Below, one piece after another: positions 57,490-64,000 of a DNA stretch of 64,000 nucleotides. The notes beneath the pieces were generated by a model that made no database searches, was not told where the DNA came from, and saw only the letters and a list, made by a program, of their open reading frames with translations. Each line of letters starts with the position of its first letter. Position 1 is the first letter of the stretch. The translations under genes and the position numbers were made by a program. The DNA lies in the NCBI GenBank assembly GCA_951813535.1, contig OX638345.1, positions 509,029 through 573,028 on the forward strand, read 5' to 3'. This stretch comes from an uncultured Dehalococcoidia bacterium. Its GTDB lineage: Bacteria > Chloroflexota > Dehalococcoidia > Lucifugimonadales > UBA3495.

Positions 57490-58413
57490 ATGACCACCAA
57501 TCGACAAGATCCCAGCAAAGAGGAAGTCCTCGGTTATCTCAAGGACGACGTGAACTGGGGCCGCTGGGGTCCGGACGACCAGAAGGGCGCGGTCAACATG
57601 GTTGACGACGCCAAGCGGCTGCGCGCCGCCGGCCTGATCAAGACGGGACGTGCCGTGTCGCTGAGCCGGGAGTTTCCGGTGACGCCGGCGCCCAACAATC
57701 CCACGCCGGCCATCCACTATATGCGCAAGGGCCCCCGCGAGCCGGGCGGCGGCATGTCCACCGACTACTACGGCATCTCCTACCACGGCACCGCCACCAC
57801 CCACCTGGACGCCCTTTGCCACGTCTGGGACCACAACGGGATGTGGAACGGCAAGGACCCCAACGAGATGATCCAGTTCGACGGGGCCAAGTACGGCTCC
57901 GTGGAGCACTGGAAGGAGGGCATCATAACCCGTGGCGTCCTGCTGGACGTGCCGCGGCACCGGGGCACCGACTACGTGACCCAAGAAACGCCCATTCATG
58001 CCTGGGAACTGCAGGATATCTGCGACGCCCTGGGCGTCCAGATGGAGCCAGGCGACGCTCTGGTGGTGTACGGCGGCCGGGAGAAGTGGAACGCCGACGG
58101 CAACGCCATCTGGGGGAGCGACCCCACGCAGCGGCCGGGATTGCACGCGTCGTGCCTGAAGTTCATCCGGGAGAGCGACTGCTGCGTGCTGGTGTGGGAC
58201 ATGATGGACCACACGCCCAACGGGTACGACCTGCCGTGGTCGGTGCACGGCAGCATCTTCGCCTACGGCATCGGCCTGCTGGACAACGCGCTGCTGCAAC
58301 CACTGGCCGAGGCCTGCGCCGAGGAGGGCCGCTGGGAGTTCATGCTGACCATCAACCCGCTGCGCGTGGTGGGCGGCACCGGCTCGCCGGTGAACCCGGT
58401 GGCGATACTGTAG
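57490..58413 (+). CDS. cyclase family protein (kynurenine-formamidase-like metal hydrolase)
   Basis: 307 residues from ATG 57490 (GGAGGG seven bases upstream; the upstream open frame to 57400 has no site). Cyclase/PF04199 features: N-terminal WGRWGPDDQKGAVNMV, the metal motif HGTATTHLDALCHVW (HxxTHxDxxxH), GVLLDVPRHRG, GDALVVYGGRE and PWSVHG. Such enzymes hydrolyse amides, lactones or cyclic compounds with manganese or zinc. Common in SAR202/Actinobacteria catabolic clusters; substrate unknown. Confidence 0.88.
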   Translation: MTTNRQDPSKEEVLGYLKDDVNWGRWGPDDQKGAVNMVDDAKRLRAAGLIKTGRAVSLSREFPVTPAPNNPTPAIHYMRKGPREPGGGMSTDYYGISYHGTATTHLDALCHVWDHNGMWNGKDPNEMIQFDGAKYGSVEHWKEGIITRGVLLDVPRHRGTDYVTQETPIHAWELQDICDALGVQMEPGDALVVYGGREKWNADGNAIWGSDPTQRPGLHASCLKFIRESDCCVLVWDMMDHTPNGYDLPWSVHGSIFAYGIGLLDNALLQPLAEACAEEGRWEFMLTINPLRVVGGTGSPVNPVAIL

Positions 58414-58434
58414 CAACGGATCCTGCGGCGATCT

Positions 58435-58755
58435 ATGCCTTCCCTGATGGAACAGGTGCAAGCGTTGGTCGCCGCCGGTCGGGTTAAGCCGAGTGGACAT
58501 GGAAGCCATCGCATGGCAACACGTACCATTCCGTATGACGATGTATGTCGCGGCATCGCTGATGCCATAGTGGTAGAGTCATACCCGGACGACGATGAGC
58601 CCTCGCTGCTGGTACTGCAATATGACCGCAATGGTGGTCCTTACCATGTGGTGTGGGGTTTCGACCTTGACACTGGTGACGCACTGGTTATTACCACTTA
58701 CTATCCCGGTCTGGACCGCTGGGAACCCGGTTTTGTGACCCGGAGGCAGAGATGA
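58435..58755 (+). CDS. DUF4258 domain protein
   Basis: 106 residues. C-terminal part fits DUF4258: SHRMATRTIPYDDVCRGIADA, VVESYPDD and a closing strand pair VWGFDLDTGDALVITTYYP. DUF4258 has a small alpha/beta fold that recalls RelE/BrnT-like toxins, and several such genes pair with an antitoxin-like gene. Its TGA overlaps the next ATG (ATGA), so translation is coupled. Toxin-like function is only inference. Confidence 0.7.
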   Translation: MPSLMEQVQALVAAGRVKPSGHGSHRMATRTIPYDDVCRGIADAIVVESYPDDDEPSLLVLQYDRNGGPYHVVWGFDLDTGDALVITTYYPGLDRWEPGFVTRRQR

Positions 58756-59315
58756 AGTTCGGCGAAATCGAATGCCTGCCCATGATGGTTTATCACGGCG
58801 GATACGCCGTTCAGATGGAAACCTGCATTCCCGACCCTAACATTGACCCTTTGCCCGTGGTCTCCATATTCGAGCTGGATCGGATTGACGACGTTCGCGA
58901 CGCCATTGATCGGGGTTATCTGGATGTGGCTGCGTCATACGGCGACCTATACCGGATGATCCCACTGGACATTGCGCCCAACGTGGCGGAGGAACCAACC
59001 CCTCACTACGACCGCTACCGCACCCGCATGGAGGAGGTCAACGGTTACGTCGTTGAGATGGCAACGGAACTCACGGGCATCGGCTCGCGCTGGGCAGCCA
59101 GTATTGGACGCCAGGATTTGCCGCGTATGGACGCTGCCCGCAAAGCTCTGGAAGCTGGCGATCTGGAAACGGCGACCCAATACGGCAAAGTCTATCGCTT
59201 GGTCCCGGTGGATGTGGAGCCAGTGGTCAAGCCCTGGCGGCCGTCGGAGAAAGAGGCTGAATGGCGGGCGAAGCGTGAGGCGGAGCATCAGGCCGAGGCC
59301 CAGCCTGCTAACTAA
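58752..59315 (+). CDS. hypothetical protein with an internal duplication, coupled to DUF4258 gene
   Basis: 187 residues, ATG overlapping the upstream stop. Two similar ~28-residue segments are visible: one ending RGYLDVAASYGDLYRMIPLD (~56-76) and one ending AGDLETATQYGKVYRLVPVD (~138-158), sharing (A/E)(A/T)..YG.(L/V)YR(M/L)(I/V)P(L/V)D(I/V). The N-terminus is compact and partly hydrophobic, the C-terminus a charged Lys/Glu/Arg helix. No family recognised. Converges with the amidohydrolase and overlaps its 3' end by 8 bp. Position fits an antitoxin or partner of the DUF4258 protein, unproven. Confidence 0.6.
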   Translation: MKFGEIECLPMMVYHGGYAVQMETCIPDPNIDPLPVVSIFELDRIDDVRDAIDRGYLDVAASYGDLYRMIPLDIAPNVAEEPTPHYDRYRTRMEEVNGYVVEMATELTGIGSRWAASIGRQDLPRMDAARKALEAGDLETATQYGKVYRLVPVDVEPVVKPWRPSEKEAEWRAKREAEHQAEAQPAN

Positions 59316-60519
59316 TTGCCGTTTCCCGTTTGTCCGAAACTATCCGCCCGTTTTTGATAACCATCTGTAGCTGACGCAGGTTGTTGACGTTGTCCAGCGG
59401 GTTGGCGGCGACGACTATCAGGTCGGCGAGCTTGCCCGCCTCGACGGTGCCCAGCTGATCGCCGACGCGGCACAGCTCGGCGGCGTTGCGGGTGGCGGCG
59501 ATCAGGGTCTGCCAGGTGGTGGCGCCGTCGCGAACCCACAGGCCCATCTCCAGCAGGGCGGCCTCGCGCAGCGGGCGAATGTCGGAGCCCAGGGCCATCT
59601 TCGCGCCGGAATCCAAAGCCCGTCGAAACCAGTAGGCGTGCTCGTCGGCGGCGGCCTCGGCGCGGCACTGCAACTCCTGAGCGATGTTGCGCTGCGCCAG
59701 CCAGCGCCTCTCATAATCGTTCTGCGCCTGGCCTTCGGTGAGGTGCGAGATGGCCAGGGTAGGCACGTACCAGGTGGGCGACTCCGACAGGGTGCCGACG
59801 CACTCCTCGTCCATGATGTAGCCATGCTCGACGGTGTGTGCGCCCAGACGCAGGGCCGACTTGACGGCGTCGGGGTTGGCGGCGTGGGCCATGACCGGAA
59901 ACTCGCGCTGACGTGCGATGGCGAAGGCGGCGTTGAGTTCCTCCTCCAGGAAGAAGGAGTGCCAGTGGCGGTCCCAGTCGGGGCCCATGATGCCGCCGGT
60001 GAGGTTCAGTTTGATGTGGTCGACCCCGTTCTTGATCTGCTCGCGGATGGCCTGTACGAAGCCGTAGGGCCCGTCGCACTCGCGGGCCTGGCCGGAGGTG
60101 AGAAAGTGGCCGCCGGTGGTGGTGAGGAAGTAGCCGGAGGCGAAGACGCGGGGGCCAACCACGTCGCCGGAGTCAAAGGCCCGCTTCCAGGCCACGTCCA
60201 TGAAATGGGCCGCGCCGCCGCAGCGCACGGCGGTGACGCCGCCCTCGGTGAGGGCCAGCGAAAGAGCGCGACCGAAGTTCGCCGTCTCCTGGGCCACGGT
60301 CATGCCGGGCGGGACCGGATATTCGGGGTGAACGTGAACGTCCCACAGGCCGGGGAGCAGGAACGCGCCGCGCAGGTCGATGACAGTGGCGTTGGGGGCT
60401 GCAGCAGCGCCGGAGCCGACCTCGGCTATACGATCGTCGTCGATGACCACGGTGGCATCGGGCGTCACGCCCTCGTTCACGCAGTCGATCAGGTTGGCGT
60501 TGGTGAGGATCAGGGTCAT
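59308..60519 (-). CDS. amidohydrolase family protein (imidazolonepropionase-like)
   Basis: 403 residues from ATG 60519 (GGAGG seven bases upstream; the open frame to 60585 lacks a site). Metal-dependent hydrolase with composite N- and C-terminal beta domain: DVHVHPEYP, the bridging Lys in DHIKLNLTG, MAHAANPD, HTVEHGY and ALGSDIRPL, closing with GTVEAGKLADLIVVAANPLDN. All metal ligands present. Likely acts on a cyclic amide or dipeptide; substrate unknown. Confidence 0.9.
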   Translation of the reverse strand: MTLILTNANLIDCVNEGVTPDATVVIDDDRIAEVGSGAAAAPNATVIDLRGAFLLPGLWDVHVHPEYPVPPGMTVAQETANFGRALSLALTEGGVTAVRCGGAAHFMDVAWKRAFDSGDVVGPRVFASGYFLTTTGGHFLTSGQARECDGPYGFVQAIREQIKNGVDHIKLNLTGGIMGPDWDRHWHSFFLEEELNAAFAIARQREFPVMAHAANPDAVKSALRLGAHTVEHGYIMDEECVGTLSESPTWYVPTLAISHLTEGQAQNDYERRWLAQRNIAQELQCRAEAAADEHAYWFRRALDSGAKMALGSDIRPLREAALLEMGLWVRDGATTWQTLIAATRNAAELCRVGDQLGTVEAGKLADLIVVAANPLDNVNNLRQLQMVIKNGRIVSDKRETAIS

Positions 60520-60656
60520 GGTCGAACCTCCGGCGGGCGGCATTATACGGCACCTTCCGATACACGGACGCATCTCCGATCGCATCTTGACGATCGTAAC
60601 GCGATCTAGTTGAAGGTGCAGGTGCTATCATGCACGGCTAACGGAGAGAGGAGCCC

Positions 60657-61496
60657 ATGCGTATCGGATTACGATTGATGATCGGGAATACGGCGTCGAT
60701 TATCGTGGTAATTTGCATAGCGATGGTCGGATGTACCACGCCGGATACGCCGCCAGCGCCCTTGCCCACCGCGTCCCCGGAGGAGGTTGCGACCGCGCCC
60801 ACGGATACGCCTGAGCCGGCGCCCACCGCAACCGCTGCGCCGCCGACGCCCACCGCCACGCCGGTTCCGACCGAGACGCCAGCGCCGCCCACGTACACAC
60901 CAGCGCCGACGTTCACGCCACGACCGAAGCCGACGGCTACGCCAGCGCCGCCGAGCCCGATTGCGCGGCTGGAGCACGGGGCGTGGTTAGACCAAAACAG
61001 GCGGCCACGTGCCATGGAGCTGCGGGCGCTGCCCTGGGTTTCCGATGGGGTGGACGAATCGGAGCGCGAGTCGGCCGAGCTACTCATCGCCGTTGCCCGG
61101 TGGTACCCCGCGGTATTCAGCGCGTTGTTGAAGAAGCCGTGGGTCCGTGACAGCATCACCCAGGCCGAGACGGACGCGATCTTCGGATTGCGGTGGATGC
61201 CCCGTCACATCGACGGGCAGGTCGACGAGGTGCTGGCTATGCCCTGGACGCAGGACGAAATCATGGCGGCTGAGGGCACGGCCATCAGGTATCTCTACTA
61301 TGCGGGTAGGCACGTCCGTCCGGTGGCGAACAGGTTGCTGGAGAAGCCCTGGCTGCGCGACGATATCACCGCCGACGAGGTGACGGTGATCCAAAATATC
61401 TACCGGATAGCGGGAGCCGCAGGACGAAGCGCAAGCCGACGCGGTGTTGGAGGCGACGCTGCGCATCCTCGACATGCCCTTTTTGGAAAGCGTTGA
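60657..61496 (+). CDS. gluzincin-like lipoprotein, N-terminal part (frameshifted)
   Basis: The first ~255 of 279 residues are the start of a longer protein. Lipoprotein signal with lipobox AMVGC (Cys26), a long Pro/Thr-rich stalk (~27-100), then alpha-helical repeats of about 37 residues with phrases PWVSDGVDESE, PWVRDSITQAE, PWTQDEIMAAE, PWLRDDITADE. Near 61410 a GGG run appears to carry one extra G: removing one G joins this frame to the next feature (…YRIA-EPQDEAQADAVLEATL…), matching the intact second module. Residues after ~251 are out-of-frame noise. Either a real null allele or a sequencing error. Confidence 0.75.
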   Translation: MRIGLRLMIGNTASIIVVICIAMVGCTTPDTPPAPLPTASPEEVATAPTDTPEPAPTATAAPPTPTATPVPTETPAPPTYTPAPTFTPRPKPTATPAPPSPIARLEHGAWLDQNRRPRAMELRALPWVSDGVDESERESAELLIAVARWYPAVFSALLKKPWVRDSITQAETDAIFGLRWMPRHIDGQVDEVLAMPWTQDEIMAAEGTAIRYLYYAGRHVRPVANRLLEKPWLRDDITADEVTVIQNIYRIAGAAGRSASRRGVGGDAAHPRHALFGKR

Positions 61497-63888
61497 AAGC
61501 GCGGATGCGCTGGCCGTCGATTCGTTAGAGCGGCTGAGGAGCCATGATGAGCAAATCTTCTTGAAGGTGTTCTCCCATCCAACACTCGCTGATGGGATCA
61601 CGGACGCAGAGGCGAAGATGGTTGCTCTGCTCGGCGGTACGTACTTGTATCGCCCCGAGTCGGCAGACGCTCTGCTGCGCGGGACCGGCGTCTATTGGGA
61701 AGAGCGCGCCGTTACGTTGCCACTGTCCGGCGAGGTGACGCTGGCCGTGGTGCGCACCCGCGATCAGACGACCCCGAGCATGGACTACCTCGAAAACAGC
61801 GTGCGCGCTATCGAGGAATTCATGGGCCTGCCATTTGAGACCAAATATATTGCACTTTATTTCGACGACGCAGTGACTCCAGGGACTGTCGGATCTAACT
61901 TCGGCACCCACGTGGCGCTTCTACCGGCGTATGACGTGGAGAACAGTGAGGAGTGGAACGACACCCCGTCTCTCATCGCACACGAGGTGGCCCATTATTA
62001 CTGGAGGAGTAGCAAGGATTGGATCGACGAAGGGGCCGCAACATTTCTTCAAATATTACCGGAAATAGAGGAAATAAGGAATGTAAACACCTCAATAGTG
62101 AGACTAAGCGCTGTAATGGAAGATATCGACATCGATCAAGATGATCTGTGCACCTCCGCCAAAACCATCGGTGAATTGGAAAACCTTGACGCGACAGTCG
62201 ATACTATAGATGTAAGCTGCGACTATTTGCTGGGATGGGCGCTCTTCTTCGACCTGTATCTCGGTTTGGGCGAGCAGACTTTCCGGCAGGGCTTCCGCAA
62301 CCTGTACCTGAAGTCGCAGGCGGAGGACTACTCGGATGACTGCGAGGGAACCGCGCTGGGCATCTGCCACCTGGTGGCGGCGTTCAAGGCCGACGTGTCC
62401 GAAGTCGATGCGGCGAAGGTGGACGAGGTGGTGGCGCGGTGGTACGGGCCGCTGCCTCAGACTGGGGATGCCCCTCAGCTGACGCCGGCGCCAACGCCTC
62501 AGCCGACCAGTTCGCCGGAGCCCAGCCCGATTGCTGGGCTGGAGCACGGGGAGTGGCTGGCAGACAACGAGCCGCTGCTCGCGGGCCGGATTGTTGAGCT
62601 GCCTTGGATTGCTGACGGATTGGACGCAGGGGAGCTGGAACCCGCGCAGGACCTGGTGGACCTGGCAGTTTGGTACCCCGAGGTCTTCGCAATTGCCATC
62701 AAACTCGACTGGCTGGGAGACGGCGTATCCGCCGAAGAGGCAGCGGCGCTGGATTCAGCGCGCTGGATGGCGTATTACGGGGACGAGTTGGCCCCTGCGG
62801 TATTGCAAAAACCCTGGTTTGTCGACGGCATAACCGGCCACGAAGCGACGGTGGTTCAAAACCTCTACTGGCTGGTTTGGATCGAGGGCGACGTGGTCCG
62901 GAAACACATCATCGAGGCGGCGATGCAGATACTTTCCATGCCATTCCTGGAAACCGTCTCCGGCGCAGACGCCCTGGCGGTAATGTCGCTGCGGAGGCTC
63001 GAGTACGACGATGAGGAAACCTTCTCGAAGGTGTTGGCTCATCCAAAGATCGATGACGGCATCACTGACGAAGAGGCGAAAATGGTCGCGCTGCTGGGGG
63101 GTACGTACTCCTACCGTCCGGAATCGGGGGATGTGTTGCTTCGTGGGGCAGGGGTTAGGGTGGAAGAACGTACCATTCAATTGCCCCTGGCTGGAGAAAC
63201 ATTGCTGTCTGTCGTGCGAATACGTGATCAGAACACGTCAAGCATGGATTTCCTCGAACACAGCGTCCGCATCATTGAGGAATTCATGGCCGCCGCTCTG
63301 CCCGCGACCTACATCGCCCTGTTCTACGACGATGCCGTGTTTCCAGGGTCAGGTAGCACCAACTTAGGCACCCACATGGCGATGCAGTTGCTGTATGACG
63401 TGGAGAACGGCGTTTGGTGGGATTATACCCCCTCTCACATCGCATATGGGGTGGCCCAATATTATTGGCGCGGCAGCAACAAATCTTGGCTCAACGCAGG
63501 AGCTGCTGAAATGCTGGGGAGCATCTCCGAATACGCCAGGGATGAGACGCCAATTGACGTGACCAACAACCCCTGCGCATCGGTCGAGACGATAGGGGAA
63601 CTGGAGGCGATGGACCCAGCAGAATTTGGAACCAGAGGGTTCAACTGCAACTACTCGCTGGGCGAGCAGATTTTCCTGGACCTTTACAACAGCCTGGGCG
63701 AGGAGACGTTCAGGCGCGGGTTCCGCAATCTGTACCTGAAGTCGCTGGCGGAGGACTACTCGGACGACTGCGAGGGGACGGATCTGGGCATCTGCCACCT
63801 GGTCGCTGCTTTCAAGGCCGATGTGACCGAAGCGCAGGCGGCAAAGGTGGATGAGATCGTGGCGCGGTGGTATGGGCCGCTGCCGTAG
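61444..63888 (+). CDS. gluzincin-like tandem-module surface protein, C-terminal part (frameshifted)
   Basis: 814 residues continuing the lipoprotein. Module 1: helical repeats, then a peptidase-MA-like domain with HEVAHYYW (61981 onward) and DWIDEGAATF, a zinc HExxH plus downstream Glu. After a Pro/Thr linker (~345-360) module 2 repeats the whole plan (SPIAGLEHGEWL, PW..DGI repeats, LLGGTYSYRPESGDVLLRG), but the same sites read YGVAQYYW (63445) and SWLNAGAAEM, so the second peptidase site is lost. Both modules end in a near-identical NLYLKS(Q/L)AEDYSDDCEGT...CHLVAAFKADV. Together with the N-terminal part it would make about 1,075 residues. Extracellular, lipid-anchored. Confidence 0.8.
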   Translation: MLEATLRILDMPFLESVESADALAVDSLERLRSHDEQIFLKVFSHPTLADGITDAEAKMVALLGGTYLYRPESADALLRGTGVYWEERAVTLPLSGEVTLAVVRTRDQTTPSMDYLENSVRAIEEFMGLPFETKYIALYFDDAVTPGTVGSNFGTHVALLPAYDVENSEEWNDTPSLIAHEVAHYYWRSSKDWIDEGAATFLQILPEIEEIRNVNTSIVRLSAVMEDIDIDQDDLCTSAKTIGELENLDATVDTIDVSCDYLLGWALFFDLYLGLGEQTFRQGFRNLYLKSQAEDYSDDCEGTALGICHLVAAFKADVSEVDAAKVDEVVARWYGPLPQTGDAPQLTPAPTPQPTSSPEPSPIAGLEHGEWLADNEPLLAGRIVELPWIADGLDAGELEPAQDLVDLAVWYPEVFAIAIKLDWLGDGVSAEEAAALDSARWMAYYGDELAPAVLQKPWFVDGITGHEATVVQNLYWLVWIEGDVVRKHIIEAAMQILSMPFLETVSGADALAVMSLRRLEYDDEETFSKVLAHPKIDDGITDEEAKMVALLGGTYSYRPESGDVLLRGAGVRVEERTIQLPLAGETLLSVVRIRDQNTSSMDFLEHSVRIIEEFMAAALPATYIALFYDDAVFPGSGSTNLGTHMAMQLLYDVENGVWWDYTPSHIAYGVAQYYWRGSNKSWLNAGAAEMLGSISEYARDETPIDVTNNPCASVETIGELEAMDPAEFGTRGFNCNYSLGEQIFLDLYNSLGEETFRRGFRNLYLKSLAEDYSDDCEGTDLGICHLVAAFKADVTEAQAAKVDEIVARWYGPLP

Positions 63889-63902
63889 GTGATAGGCCCG
63901 GT

Positions 63903-64000
63903 TTAGGGCGCTTCGGCGGTGTCCGGGCCGGCCGGCGGCATAAAGTCAGACATTGCCAGGACCACGTCGGGGAATGCCCGGGGGCTGATGCTCTCCTCCG
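63903..64000 (-). CDS. C-terminal end of a gene cut by the window edge
   Basis: On the minus strand a frame open from the window edge ends with TAA at 63903-63905 and reads …SISPRAFPDVVLAMSDFM then PPAGPDTAEAP. Composition looks like protein, but about 31 residues are too few to name it. Confidence 0.35.
   Translation of the reverse strand, partial: EESISPRAFPDVVLAMSDFMPPAGPDTAEAP

Overview
The window is a 64 kb piece of a high-GC bacterial chromosome (roughly 60-65% by eye). The best lineage guess is Chloroflexota, SAR202/Dehalococcoidia-like. This is inference from gene content: two LLM-class flavin oxidoreductases, a Rieske oxygenase, a xanthine-dehydrogenase-family enzyme, a DUF3500 protein, a cyclase-family hydrolase, several amidohydrolases, an Aap-type amino-acid transporter, and exported proteins with a shared 'KTRK...AH(E/D)' signal peptide. 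No rRNA or other lineage marker settles it. The only RNA gene found is tRNA-Pro(GGG), 42418-42494 on the minus strand.

Layout. 0.1-1.7 kb: Na/Pi cotransporter. 1.9-5.5 kb: phage-type packaging island (zinc-ribbon protein, large terminase, portal) with no capsid, protease or tail genes. 6.2-13.9 kb: four exported or surface proteins (Fn3 repeats, IPT/TIG-like repeats, collagen-like with a membrane anchor, one single-pass protein). 13.9-16.6 kb: glyA and a glutamine-synthetase-family gene. 16.7-21.7 kb: a TerY-P (YegI/K/L-like) signalling set of PP2C phosphatase, two tandem vWA proteins and a membrane-spanning kinase. 21.7-28 kb: DUF3500, then a three-subunit molybdenum hydroxylase whose genes are split by a dCTP-deaminase operon and an antisense retropepsin. 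28-34.4 kb: catabolic genes (alpha/beta hydrolase, LLM oxidoreductase, adenine deaminase, Rieske oxygenase, amidohydrolase). 34.5-39.4 kb: aapJQMP-like amino-acid ABC transporter. 39.8-50.4 kb: LLM oxidoreductase, Uma2, SDR, tRNA-Pro, DnaJ-like, ComM, Xer recombinase, small membrane proteins, a sulfite-oxidase-like/ferredoxin-reductase pair and an inactive-looking site-2 protease homologue. 50.6-53.7 kb: two ferritin-like di-iron paralogues flanking a HigBA toxin-antitoxin. 53.9-57.2 kb: a lower-GC TcmP/three-Cys cassette beside a DDE insertion sequence. 57.5-64 kb: cyclase, a DUF4258 pair, amidohydrolase, and a frameshifted lipoprotein with two tandem gluzincin-like modules.

Three themes recur. 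First, paralogues or modules that keep the fold but appear to have lost the active site: the di-iron paralogue at 50.6 kb, the M50 homologue at 49.7 kb, and the second gluzincin module at 63.4 kb. Second, dispersed palindromic repeats: four copies of a GTCAGAATCAGGATT-type element, two copies of a CATCGATG(C/G)ACAGGAT-type element and two short hairpins of the GTCATTCC...GGAA type. One copy of the first family is read as part of the terminase N-terminus. Third, possible undescribed systems: the TerY-P variant with a transmembrane kinase and two vWA partners, the TcmP/three-Cys cassette, and a translationally coupled DUF4258 plus duplicated-motif protein.

All family assignments come from reading the sequence; no database search was run.
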